Positions 18,220-26,788 of a stretch of 64,000 nucleotides of DNA are shown piece after piece (within the stretch, counting starts at the first letter, position 1; every line of letters begins with the position of its first letter). A model generated the notes under the pieces. It saw nothing but the letters and a program-made list of their open reading frames with translations. It was not told the DNA's origin and searched no databases. Source of the stretch: Roseinatronobacter alkalisoli (GTDB lineage: Bacteria; Pseudomonadota; Alphaproteobacteria; Rhodobacterales; Rhodobacteraceae). Both the position numbers and the translations under genes were made by a program. The stretch is from NCBI RefSeq assembly GCF_028745735.1, contig NZ_JAQZSM010000008.1, forward strand, positions 1-64,000, in the 5' to 3' direction.

Positions 18220-19953
18220 TCAGACCTTTCCTGCGAATTCGTCGCGCACTTCGGCTTTCAGGTCCTTGCGCAGTATTTTCCCGATAGGGGATTTCGGCAG
18301 TTCATCGCGGATGATAACGCTTTTAGGCACCTTGTAGGCCGCAAGGTATTTGCGGCAATGCGCGATCACATCCTGTTTGGTCAGTTCATCCGGCTGATCG
18401 GGGTTGCGCACAACATAGGCGCGTACCGCTTCACCCGATTTCGCGTCCGGCACGCCGACAACGGCGGCTTCCAGCACTGCGGGCAGTTTGGCCAGACAAT
18501 CCTCCACCTCATTGGGGTAGACATTGAAACCGGATACAAGAACCATGTCTTTCTTGCGGTCCACGATGCGCAAATAGCCGTCTTCATCCATTGTGGCCAC
18601 ATCACCGGTGAACAGCCAGCCATTCTGCACGGTCTGGGCCGTATCTTCGGGGCGGTTCCAGTAGCCCAGCATGACCTGTGGCCCCCTGACCAGCAATTCA
18701 CCGGGCTGCCCGTCGGCCACCGGGTCGGCATTGTCATCGACCAGCGCGATATCCGTTCCCGGCACCGGCACCCCGATGGACCCTGTGCGCATGGGCTGTT
18801 CCAGCGGGTTGAATGTCACCAAAGGCGATGATTCCGTCAGCCCGTATCCTTCGGCAATGCGGGTGCCGGTGATCTTCTCCCAGCGTTCGGCCACTGCGCC
18901 ATGCAGCGCCGTGCCGCCCGCGATGGCTGCGGTCAGGCTTTTCGGCGGATAGGCCGCAAACCATTCTTCATTCATCAGGCCGTTGAACAATGTGTTGACG
19001 CCGGTAATGCATGTGACCGGATAATTTTCCAGCGCCCGCTGGATATTCTGCACAGGCCGTGGCGAAGGCACCAGAATATTGCGCGCGCCAACGGCAAAGA
19101 AGGTCATCAGATTGGCGGTAAAAGCGAAGATATGATAGACGGGCAGCGCAGTCAGCACGCAATCCTTGCCCGCGATATGATGCGACCCCATGGCGCGAAC
19201 CTGTTCCAGATTGGCCAGAATATTGCCGTGACTTAGCATCGCGCCCTTCGGCACCCCGGTTGTGCCGCCCGTATATTGCAGCATGGCCAGATCATTCTGC
19301 TTCAGCTTGTCCCAATCCGTCACTTCCGGCTGTTTGCGCCCCAGTCGCAGCGCATCGCGTATGCGCAGAACCGGCACGGCCAGTTTCGGAATGGGTGGCA
19401 GGCTGCGTGTCCAGTATTTCTGCACGCCGCGAATAACCAGTTCCGGAATGCGCGGGAAAAACTCGGGCACACCCGCCAGCACGACATGGCGAATGCTGGT
19501 CTGCGGCACCACTTCGGCCAGCTTGTCGGCGAACATGTCGCTGATGACAAGTACCTCGACACCGGCATCGTTGAACTGATGAATCATCTCGGACGCTGTA
19601 TAAAGCGGGTTGGTATTGACCAGAACGCAACCTGCCTTGAACGCGCCAAAGGCCGCCACCGGATAGGCCAGCCCGTTGGGCAACTGCAGTGCAACCCGCG
19701 CGCCCGGCTTCAACCCGCAATCATGGCGCAGAAAGCTGGCGAAATCATCCGACAGCGTGCCGACCTGCGCAAATGTGTGGCTGCCGCTCATGCCGTTCGG
19801 CACGACGCAGGTGAAAGCTTTCTTTTCGGCGAATCTGGCGCAGGCATCCTGCACAAGTTCAGCCAGGCTTGCATAGGGCGACGGGGCAAGCACGGGCGAT
19901 ATATCGCTGCCATACGCCGCCAGCCATGGACGGTCAGATGCGGTCTTGTTCAA
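18220..19953 (-). CDS. fadD: Long-chain fatty acid-CoA ligase (AMP-forming)
   Basis: A protein of about 577 residues of the acyl-CoA synthetase family. It shows the AMP-binding P-loop YTGGTTGVPKGA, the motif GYGLTESSPLV, the hinge DRKKDMVLVSGFNVYPNEVED and the C-terminal catalytic lysine in PKSPIGKILRKDL. The reaction is activation of a fatty acid to acyl-CoA via an acyl-adenylate. I place the start at TTG 19953, which has GGAGG at ideal spacing; ATG 20007 would add 18 residues but lacks a spaced ribosome binding site. FadD is the closest familiar type; true chain length is unknown. Confidence 0.88.
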   Translation of the reverse strand: MNKTASDRPWLAAYGSDISPVLAPSPYASLAELVQDACARFAEKKAFTCVVPNGMSGSHTFAQVGTLSDDFASFLRHDCGLKPGARVALQLPNGLAYPVAAFGAFKAGCVLVNTNPLYTASEMIHQFNDAGVEVLVISDMFADKLAEVVPQTSIRHVVLAGVPEFFPRIPELVIRGVQKYWTRSLPPIPKLAVPVLRIRDALRLGRKQPEVTDWDKLKQNDLAMLQYTGGTTGVPKGAMLSHGNILANLEQVRAMGSHHIAGKDCVLTALPVYHIFAFTANLMTFFAVGARNILVPSPRPVQNIQRALENYPVTCITGVNTLFNGLMNEEWFAAYPPKSLTAAIAGGTALHGAVAERWEKITGTRIAEGYGLTESSPLVTFNPLEQPMRTGSIGVPVPGTDIALVDDNADPVADGQPGELLVRGPQVMLGYWNRPEDTAQTVQNGWLFTGDVATMDEDGYLRIVDRKKDMVLVSGFNVYPNEVEDCLAKLPAVLEAAVVGVPDAKSGEAVRAYVVRNPDQPDELTKQDVIAHCRKYLAAYKVPKSVIIRDELPKSPIGKILRKDLKAEVRDEFAGKV

Positions 19954-20111
19954 GGTATCCTCCCTCGCCCGCGTTTGAGTGCGGGCGCTAAGATCAGCAT
20001 TCCCCACTATAGTGCGTCAAACAAGCCCTGACGTTCAGTCGACGCAGGGGCATTCCATAAAAAACCTTGCGTCACATGCCTGGAATGCCGGTTTTCGCGG
20101 GGTCCGGGTGG

Positions 20112-20717
20112 CTACCACATGGTCTGGCGCGCGCGTTCCGGCCACATGCGGTCGTAGCTGGTGCCGTCAAATTCATCGCGCCCGAGTTCTGACAGAATGT
20201 CGCCCATGCTGGGCAGACCATGTGACTGATCCCCGTCAGACCATAGCCGTGCGCGCATCAGCGCACGCGCACATTGAAAGTAGATCGCAGACAGACGGAA
20301 TTCGATCACTGAACGCGGGTGCTTGCCCTGTCGTTCAAAACTGGCGCGCAATGGTGCATCCGTTGTCAGGCGCGCATGACCGTTTGCGCGGATGACATTC
20401 TGCGCACCGGCCACCACAAACATGAGGGATGCGCGGCCATCAGCGACGATATTGCGCAAACTGTCGATCCGATTATTACCGTGCCAGTCCGGCAGCAGAA
20501 GGGTTCGTTCATCCTGAATGTGCACCACCGCAGCATCATCGCCGCGCGGGCTTGCATCCACGCCATCCGGCCCCACGGTGGACAGGACACAAAAACGGGC
20601 GCGCGCGATCCATGCGCGATAGGCTGGCGTTATCTTGTCGGTCACCTTCAGCAGGCTTGCAGGGGCCGGTTGCCCGTAGTGGCTTTCCAGCTCCGCGACA
20701 GACTGAATGTATTCCAT
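20112..20717 (-). CDS. Pyridoxamine 5'-phosphate oxidase family flavoprotein
   Basis: A 201-residue PPOX-class split-barrel protein that probably binds FMN or another flavin. Landmarks are FCVLSTVGPDGVDASPRGD near residues 42-60, LLLPDWHGNNRIDSLRNI near 73-90, and a C-terminal arginine-rich segment. It matches the subgroup usually annotated as MSMEG_1061-like oxidoreductases, whose substrate is unknown. It is not expected to be PdxH. The start follows plsC by 3 bp, so it is the last gene of the ftsE-ftsX-plsC transcript. Confidence 0.82.
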   Translation of the reverse strand: MEYIQSVAELESHYGQPAPASLLKVTDKITPAYRAWIARARFCVLSTVGPDGVDASPRGDDAAVVHIQDERTLLLPDWHGNNRIDSLRNIVADGRASLMFVVAGAQNVIRANGHARLTTDAPLRASFERQGKHPRSVIEFRLSAIYFQCARALMRARLWSDGDQSHGLPSMGDILSELGRDEFDGTSYDRMWPERARQTMW

Positions 20718-20720
20718 GCT

Positions 20721-21449
20721 TCACCCCTTGCTTTGCGCTTCGGTCATCAACCGGTCGGAATGCAATTCTATCACCGATTCCATCCGGCCCAGAAATTCGC
20801 GAGGCGGCAGTCCGGCGGGGATCGGCGGCAGAAACTCCACCACGGCCAGTCCGGGTTTGCGGAACAGGCTGTGCTTTGGCCAGAACATGCCGACATTGGT
20901 TGCAACGGGCACGCATGCCCCGCCCATCTGGTCATACAGAACTGCCGTGCCAACCTTATAGGGCTTTTTTGCGCCCGGGGCGACGCGGGTTCCCTGCGGA
21001 TAGATGATCAACTGCCCGGCTTCTTCCTGCCCTTGGGCGACGCGCTTCATCATGTCCTTGATCGCAGACCCGCGTTTGCCGCGATCCACGGGCACGCAAC
21101 CGATGCGCATGGCATACCAGCCCAGCAAAGGTGCCCATTTCAGCTGCTTTTTCATCACAAATCGTGGCCGGGGCAGTGCGCCGAATATCAGGATGATATC
21201 AAAGAAGGACTGATGCTTGGCTGCAATCAGCACTGCGCCATCGGGCACCGGCCCGCGTATTTCCGAATGCAGGCCCGCAATCCATGCGGCTGACCAGCGC
21301 ACATAGCGGCAAAAACTGTGACAGGCGCGCAGCGCCATGTCGCGGCGCAGCAGTGCGAGCGGCGCGAAGGCGACAGCAAGCACCAGCATCGCAACATACA
21401 TCTGTCCAATGAAAAATACCGATCGAACCCATTGCACGGCATAGCGCAT
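20721..21449 (-). CDS. plsC: 1-acyl-sn-glycerol-3-phosphate acyltransferase
   Basis: A 242-residue acyltransferase that makes phosphatidic acid from lysophosphatidic acid at the inner membrane. An N-terminal membrane segment (about 10-35) precedes the catalytic HxxxxD motif AKHQSFFD, then FVMKKQLKWAPLLGWY, CVPVDRGKR and the glycerol-phosphate motif IYPQGTR. The start overlaps the ftsX stop by one base (TGATG), so translation is coupled. Cotranscription with ftsEX links phospholipid supply with division in this genome. Confidence 0.92.
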   Translation of the reverse strand: MRYAVQWVRSVFFIGQMYVAMLVLAVAFAPLALLRRDMALRACHSFCRYVRWSAAWIAGLHSEIRGPVPDGAVLIAAKHQSFFDIILIFGALPRPRFVMKKQLKWAPLLGWYAMRIGCVPVDRGKRGSAIKDMMKRVAQGQEEAGQLIIYPQGTRVAPGAKKPYKVGTAVLYDQMGGACVPVATNVGMFWPKHSLFRKPGLAVVEFLPPIPAGLPPREFLGRMESVIELHSDRLMTEAQSKG

Positions 21450-22321
21450 CAGGTAACCCCTCTCAGAACGCCGAAGGCAGTTGCCTTGGCGGAAACCCAG
21501 GCCAGCACGGCGGCCACAACAGGCAGGGCCAGCGGCAGCAACCAGCCGCTTCCCTGAAACCCCAGACCCGACAGAACACTGCTTGCATCCGCAGGGTCTG
21601 GCAAGGCGAATATTGCCACTGCCCCCAGGGCCGTTCCGGCAGCGGCACCCAGCGTGGCGCGCAGCGTCATCCGCCAGACAAAGGCACGGGCGATGAAACG
21701 GTCCTGCGCACCGACCAGCCGCAAGACACTGATCACCTGTGCATTGGACGCGAGCGATGCGCTGGCCGCCAGCATGATGATTGCCGCCATAACCGCGCCG
21801 ATCAACACCAGCGACAGGTTTGCCAGTTGGCGCATCCGTGCGGCCCCTTCGGCCAGCGGCCTGCGCCAGCGCGTATGATCGTCATAAACTGCGCCTGGCG
21901 CTTCGGCGGACAGACGCAGCCGCAACCCCTGCCGGTCCGGCCCTTCCGGCGTTTCGGTTACGTCAATCAGGCGCGGCAAGGGCAGTGCGTCCAGCGGCAG
22001 GTCTGGTCCAAGCCAGGCTTCCAGCAGGTCCGCCTGTTCGTCGTCGGTCATTTCGCGCGCGCTGGCAATCCCGGGGGTGGTGCGCAACACTTCCAGAACA
22101 ATTGCGGTCTGTTCGGACATTTCCTCTGGTGGGGCCGACACCCGCACTGTTGCGGTCTGCGCAAGCGCCGCCGCCCAGTTCTGTGCCAGCCGCGCTGCCG
22201 AAACCGACAGAGCCAGCGCAAAGACCGCCAGAAAGGCCATTGCCGCCGCACTCAGGCTGACTAGCCAGACCCCGCGCCCGCTGCGTGGCACCACCAGCCG
22301 GGATACCTGATGCGGACTCAT
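21449..22321 (-). CDS. ftsX: Cell division ABC transporter permease FtsX
   Basis: A 290-residue membrane protein with one N-terminal helix (about 20-43), a periplasmic domain and three C-terminal helices with the FtsX/MacB pattern (SLVLIGAVMAAIIMLAASASLASNAQVISVLRLVGAQ). With FtsE it controls peptidoglycan hydrolases at the division site. The first four bases overlap ftsE (ATGA) and the stop overlaps plsC by one. Sequence conservation is weak, as usual for FtsX, so the pairing with ftsE carries much of the assignment. Confidence 0.92.
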   Translation of the reverse strand: MSPHQVSRLVVPRSGRGVWLVSLSAAAMAFLAVFALALSVSAARLAQNWAAALAQTATVRVSAPPEEMSEQTAIVLEVLRTTPGIASAREMTDDEQADLLEAWLGPDLPLDALPLPRLIDVTETPEGPDRQGLRLRLSAEAPGAVYDDHTRWRRPLAEGAARMRQLANLSLVLIGAVMAAIIMLAASASLASNAQVISVLRLVGAQDRFIARAFVWRMTLRATLGAAAGTALGAVAIFALPDPADASSVLSGLGFQGSGWLLPLALPVVAAVLAWVSAKATAFGVLRGVT

Positions 22322-22989
22322 AGTTCTGCACCTGCTGTCTGAACTTCGCCGCGCGCGATCCGCAATACCCGTGTGGGCACTTGTGTTTTTACAAACCGGA
22401 TCAGGTTCAGATCATGCGTGGCAATCAGCACAGCCGTGCCCATGCGGTTCAGTTCAATCATCAGCGACATCAGGCGCTGCGACATGTCCCAATCCAGATT
22501 GCCGGTCGGTTCATCCGCCAGCAGCACCTCTGGCGAGGCGATGATGGCGCGGGCAAGCGCTGTGCGCTGCCGTTCGCCCCCCGACAATGTTGGCGGAAGT
22601 GACCGCGCCTGCCCGGACAGGCCGACCCATGCCAGAAGATCCGCAAGGTTGTCACCGGATACCGGGCGCCCGGTTACACTTAACGGCAGGGCGACATTCT
22701 GTTCGACCGTCAGATGGTCCAGAAACTGGCAATCCTGATGCACGATTCCGATCTTTTGGCGGGTGCGGGCCAGTTCATCGCGCGACATTGCGTTCATATC
22801 CTGCCCCAGCAGGCTGACAGTGCCTTCGCTTGGAATCAATTCACCATAGCACAGCTTCAGGAACGTACTTTTTCCCGCCCCCGATGGCCCGGTCAGAAAA
22901 TGGAAGCTGCCGGTTTCCAGTTTCAGGGTCGCGTCCCGGAATAACGGGCCGCCGCCATAATCATGGGCAACATTCTGAAACGCGATCAT
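22318..22989 (-). CDS. ftsE: Cell division ATP-binding protein FtsE
   Basis: A 223-residue ABC ATPase with Walker A GPSGAGKST (about residue 36), Q-loop GIVHQDCQFL, signature LSGGERQRTALARAI, Walker B VLLADEPTGNLD and switch histidine ATHD. The length and N-terminal sequence VAHDYGGGPLFRDATLKLETG are typical of FtsE. It is the first gene of ftsE-ftsX-plsC-PPOX and is divergent from the zinc-ribbon gene, with the promoter region in the 185 bp between. Confidence 0.95.
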   Translation of the reverse strand: MIAFQNVAHDYGGGPLFRDATLKLETGSFHFLTGPSGAGKSTFLKLCYGELIPSEGTVSLLGQDMNAMSRDELARTRQKIGIVHQDCQFLDHLTVEQNVALPLSVTGRPVSGDNLADLLAWVGLSGQARSLPPTLSGGERQRTALARAIIASPEVLLADEPTGNLDWDMSQRLMSLMIELNRMGTAVLIATHDLNLIRFVKTQVPTRVLRIARGEVQTAGAEL

Positions 22990-23174
22990 GGTGCACCCAC
23001 CTTCTCAGTCACTTTCCGACTTGCCGCCACGACCTGCAAACCTGATCATGCGCCTTCAGGGTCATGTCTCTTGGCCGGTCGGTGTATCAATAAACTTGGA
23101 ACACGCCTGATCGCTTGCTACAACAGTTCAAGAGCAGCGCCAATGCTGCATTTGGCGTAGTATAAGGTCCAAGC

Positions 23175-23939
23175 ATGCGTATCACCTGTCCCAGTTGTCT
23201 TGCGCAATACGAAATCGAGGCCGCGTTGCTGACTGCCGACGGGCGGGAGGTGCAATGCTCGTCCTGCAGCCATATCTGGTTTCAGCATGCATCAGCTGAA
23301 AAAATGGCTGCGCCAGCGCCGGATGCCGAACCCCCGGAATCGCGTGACAGTGCTGGAAGCCAGGCTTCGGACGCGCCCCCTGCAATACCGGAACCCGATG
23401 CCCCGGAACCCGAAACGGACACCGGTCTGCCCGCCGAAACAGCGCTGAAGCCCAGATCGCGGGCGCTGGACCCTGCAGTGATGGATGTGTTGCGCGAAGA
23501 GGCAGAGTTTGAGGCGAGCCAACGCAAGCGTGAAGCCGAAGGGTTGCAGTCACAGCCCGAACTGGGACTACTGAGCGGCGCACCATGGCCTGTGGCCGGG
23601 GCGGATGCTGACGATGATCAACCCCCGCGACCATCGCAGGCGGGGGGGACCGGTGCCGCATTTCCCGATATTGAGGATATCAGCGCCACCCTGGAACCCG
23701 TTAGCGAAAGGCGCAGCAACGGGGATTTCCAGCTGCCTCAGACATCGCGGGAACGACAGCGCAGCTTTTTGCGCGGCTTCGTGGTGCCACCGGTTCTGGC
23801 ACTGCTGATGGTCGGGCTGTATCTTGCCGCGCCGACGCTGGGCACAGCGGTTCCCGTTACCGCCCCGGCCATGTCCGGTTATGTCGGCCTGATAGATTCC
23901 GCCCGCGCCGGGGTGCAGGCCATGCTTTTGGGTCGCTGA
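23175..23939 (+). CDS. Zinc-ribbon (MJ0042-type) membrane-anchored protein
   Basis: A 254-residue protein. Residues 1-37 form a zinc ribbon (CPSC...CSSC, MJ0042 pattern), followed by a long acidic, proline-rich linker (about 40-190). One membrane helix (FVVPPVLALLMVGLYLAAP) lies near residues 197-215, with a short C-terminal part. Proteins of this layout lie divergent from ftsE in many Rhodobacterales. They have been suggested to be regulatory or envelope-linked, but no function is established. The stop is only 12 bp from the stop of the convergent PBP gene. Confidence 0.8.
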   Translation: MRITCPSCLAQYEIEAALLTADGREVQCSSCSHIWFQHASAEKMAAPAPDAEPPESRDSAGSQASDAPPAIPEPDAPEPETDTGLPAETALKPRSRALDPAVMDVLREEAEFEASQRKREAEGLQSQPELGLLSGAPWPVAGADADDDQPPRPSQAGGTGAAFPDIEDISATLEPVSERRSNGDFQLPQTSRERQRSFLRGFVVPPVLALLMVGLYLAAPTLGTAVPVTAPAMSGYVGLIDSARAGVQAMLLGR

Positions 23940-23951
23940 CGGGGCGTCTTG

Positions 23952-26099
23952 TCAGTTTCCGCCGAAAATGGACCCCAATATGCCGCGAATCGTATCATCC
24001 AGCGATGATACGGGGCCACGCTGTGGTGCGGGCGCGGCTGGCGCAGTGAATTCCTCCATGACGGGGCGTTGCGGTTCAAGCATGGGCAATTCACGGACTG
24101 GCAGGCCCACATGCACGCGCGTCATCACTTCGTGCCATATCTCCGCTGGCAGACCCCCGCCTGTTACCCCGGTCAAGGGGGAGTTGTCGTCATAGCCCAT
24201 CCAGACACCCGTGACATAATCGGCTGTGAACCCGATGAACCATGCATCGCGCGCCGCCTGGGTGGTGCCTGTCTTGCCTGCTGCCTGCCGGTCGGGCAGG
24301 CGCGCGCGCGCGCCGGTGCCGTCTTGCAGAACGCGGGTCATCATCCATGTCAGCATTCGCGCGGAATGCTCCGATATGACGCGATCTCCGACGCCGGTAT
24401 TGGCGCCAAACAGCGGCGTCGATTCGCCCATAAGGGTCAGATCCTGAATGCCATAGGGGCGCACCGCACTTCCCCCGTTCAGAATGCCTGCATAGGCCGC
24501 AGTCATTTCCAGCAATGTTGATTCCGATGCGCCAAGCGCCAGCGCCGGACCTTCGGCCAGTTCACTGCGCAAACCGAACTGGTTTGCAACAGCGCGCACC
24601 TGATCACGCCCCATCGCTTCGGAAATGCGCACCGCAGGGGTGTTCAGTGATTTGGCCAACGCTTCGGCCAAAGTTACGAAACCATGAAACCGACCGTCAT
24701 AATTGCGCGGCGACCAGGCACCGGAACCGGGAATATTGATGGTCAGCGGCGCGTCTTCGACAATATCAAAGGGTTCAAACCCGTTTTCCAGCGCAGCTGC
24801 GAACAGAAACGGCTTGAACGCCGACCCGGTCTGCCGCATTGCCTGTGTGGCGCGGTTGAACCCTCCAACGGACGGGTTGCGCCCACCCACCATGGCGCGC
24901 ACGGCCCCGTCTGCCGACATGACGACAACGGCGACTTCCGCTTCGGACCCTTCGCGGACGCGGTTTTCAAAGATATGAGTGACTGCATCTTCCGCAGCGG
25001 CCTGCAGGCGTGCGTCGAATGTGGTGCGCATCAGCACATCTTCTGTTGTGTCGCGCGTAAGATAGGCGGGGCCGCTTTGCATAAGCCAGTCGGCAAAATG
25101 AATGCCGCGCCGGGATTCGGCGGAATCCGACAGCGTAGCGGGGTAGGCGCGGGCCTCTGCCAGTTCGTAATCGGTCAGAAGACCCTGCTCATGCATCAAC
25201 CCGATAACGACATTGGCCCGCGCCTGCGCCCGTTCCAGGCTGCGGGTCGGCGCATAATAGGACGGCGCGACCAGAAGCCCGGCCAGCATTGCGGCTTCTG
25301 ACGGGCCAACCTCATTTGCGGACCGACCGAAATAACGCTGCGCCGCTGCTTCGAAACCGCGTGCGCCCGCGCCCAGAAAGGCACGGTTCATGTAGATGGT
25401 CAGAATGTCATCTTTTGACAGCTTTGCTTCCAGTGCGAAAGTATAGGGCAATTCTTTGATTTTGCGCCAGACCGTGCCCCGGCGGCAATCTGCTTCATAG
25501 GCCGCCTCTGACTCCCATTCATCGGGGTCGAATGGCACACCCAGACACAGAAGTTTGGCCACCTGCTGGGTGATCGTGGACCCGCCGGCACCGGAAAACG
25601 CACTGCGCCCCGCACCCAGATTGGACCGGATCGCGCCAGCTATACCGCGCGGTGACACGCCCAGATGCCGATAGAAGCGCCTGTCCTCCGTCGCGACAAT
25701 CGCGTTTTTCAGATAGGGCGACACTGTGTCAGCCGTGATCGCCCCACCAAAGGAGTCGCCGCGCCATGCAAACACGGTTCCGTCGCGGTCAATCATGGTG
25801 ACGGAACCGCGTGCGCGCGCATCCAGCAAGTCCGCCAGTGGTGGAAGATTTGCATAAAAATAGAATGTCGCACCGGCCAGTATCAGCGCGATAACTGCAG
25901 TGGTACGCCAGAAGATACCCCAGATAACACGCCAGACCGCGCGGAACAGGCCGCTGAAAAAACGCGTGACAATATTTCCTGATGCCCTGGCCTTGCGCGG
26001 CTTCGGGCTGCGTGATGTTCGTGCTTTGGGCTGCGCCGCTGGTTTTGCGCCACGCTTGTCAGCAACCAGCTTGCCGCGCTTGTTTCCTGAACTACCCAT
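23952..26099 (-). CDS. Class A penicillin-binding protein (PBP1 family)
   Basis: A 715-residue bifunctional peptidoglycan synthase. A basic cytoplasmic tail and one membrane helix (about 63-83) are followed by a GT51 transglycosylase domain with ATEDRRFYRHLGV and GGSTITQQVAKLL. The transpeptidase domain has the SxxK serine in TGSAFKPF, SLNT as SxN, and KTGT. Both activities look intact. The C-terminal 60 residues are proline-rich and end in a glycine/isoleucine segment. It polymerises and cross-links glycan strands in the periplasm. It is transcribed alone, divergent from glnK. Confidence 0.93.
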   Translation of the reverse strand: MGSSGNKRGKLVADKRGAKPAAQPKARTSRSPKPRKARASGNIVTRFFSGLFRAVWRVIWGIFWRTTAVIALILAGATFYFYANLPPLADLLDARARGSVTMIDRDGTVFAWRGDSFGGAITADTVSPYLKNAIVATEDRRFYRHLGVSPRGIAGAIRSNLGAGRSAFSGAGGSTITQQVAKLLCLGVPFDPDEWESEAAYEADCRRGTVWRKIKELPYTFALEAKLSKDDILTIYMNRAFLGAGARGFEAAAQRYFGRSANEVGPSEAAMLAGLLVAPSYYAPTRSLERAQARANVVIGLMHEQGLLTDYELAEARAYPATLSDSAESRRGIHFADWLMQSGPAYLTRDTTEDVLMRTTFDARLQAAAEDAVTHIFENRVREGSEAEVAVVVMSADGAVRAMVGGRNPSVGGFNRATQAMRQTGSAFKPFLFAAALENGFEPFDIVEDAPLTINIPGSGAWSPRNYDGRFHGFVTLAEALAKSLNTPAVRISEAMGRDQVRAVANQFGLRSELAEGPALALGASESTLLEMTAAYAGILNGGSAVRPYGIQDLTLMGESTPLFGANTGVGDRVISEHSARMLTWMMTRVLQDGTGARARLPDRQAAGKTGTTQAARDAWFIGFTADYVTGVWMGYDDNSPLTGVTGGGLPAEIWHEVMTRVHVGLPVRELPMLEPQRPVMEEFTAPAAPAPQRGPVSSLDDTIRGILGSIFGGN

Positions 26100-26340
26100 T
26101 TATCTGACCTGTTTACCCGAAACGCCTGTCACAATCATATCCGCACCGTGCCGATTCCTGCGCCCTTTTGCCACCGCATGCAGCATCTGACCAGCATCTT
26201 CGCGAGAAAGTGTTGCGTGGGTATCAGAGAAGTCACGATTCAGTTTTGCACATAATTTAATCATCGATGCTATTTTGTGCATTTTTTTTCGGATTTTCGC
26301 GGAACGCGCCATCTGAGCCATCGCAAAAGATTGAGGAACC
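26100..26340. other. Upstream region of glnK with a TGCACA/TGTGCA inverted repeat
   Basis: This is the divergent region between the PBP gene and glnK. It contains TGCACA (26247-26252) and TGTGCA (26276-26281), AT-rich sequence between them, and a T8 run at 26282-26289. Half-sites of this type recall NtrC operators, but the spacing is much wider than the enteric consensus. I see no convincing sigma-54 promoter (GG-N10-GC). Confidence 0.35.
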
Positions 26341-26401
26341 TCCCCTTTCCGCGCTGACTGCTGCTGAGGCCCGAGGGGGTCCCTGAGGTAGTGAAAGGGG
26401 A
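26341..26401 (+). promoter_or_regulatory. Possible ribosome-binding-site-sequestering stem in the glnK leader
   Basis: TCCCCTTTC (26341-26349) is perfectly complementary to GAAAGGGGA (26393-26401), the latter containing the glnK ribosome binding site. The 43-base interior is itself GC-rich and could stack. If formed in the mRNA the stem would hide the ribosome binding site. This is seen in sequence only. Confidence 0.4.
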
Positions 26402-26408
26402 AAACACC

Positions 26409-26747
26409 GTGAAATACATCATAGCGGCAATAAAACCGTTCAAGCTGGAAGAGGTACGCGAAGCGCTGACCTCGATCGGCGTGCGCGGAATGATGGTGAC
26501 TGAAATCAAGGGCTTTGGCGCACAGTCCGGTCATACAGAAATCTATCGTGGCGCTGAATATGCAGTCAATTTTGTACCCAAGCTGAAGCTGGAAATCGCA
26601 GTTTCCGACGCGATGGCGGATCAGGTGGTTGATACGCTGCAAAAAACCGCGCGTACCGACAAAATCGGCGACGGCAAGATTTTCGTGCTTGATCTGGCGG
26701 CAGCAACGCGCGTGCGCACCGGTGAAACCGGCGACGACGCGCTGTGA
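26409..26747 (+). CDS. glnK: Nitrogen regulatory PII protein GlnK
   Basis: A 112-residue PII signal protein. The uridylylation tyrosine is Tyr51 in the T-loop (YRGAEYAVNF), and the C-terminal ATP-binding segment TGETGDDAL is intact. GlnK senses 2-oxoglutarate and ATP/ADP and blocks the ammonium channel AmtB when nitrogen is plentiful. The start is GTG 26409 (encoding MKYIIAAIKPFKLEEV), with AAAGGGG upstream. The linked amtB gene follows after 41 bp, the standard pairing. Confidence 0.95.
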   Translation: MKYIIAAIKPFKLEEVREALTSIGVRGMMVTEIKGFGAQSGHTEIYRGAEYAVNFVPKLKLEIAVSDAMADQVVDTLQKTARTDKIGDGKIFVLDLAAATRVRTGETGDDAL

Positions 26748-26788
26748 TCCGCGAAAACTCTGGGAAAAGACCAAAAGGACAAATGCAG

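Noticed and set aside
26100-26408. Sigma-54 promoter for glnK
   Set aside because: I could not find a GG-N10-GC pair with the required context.
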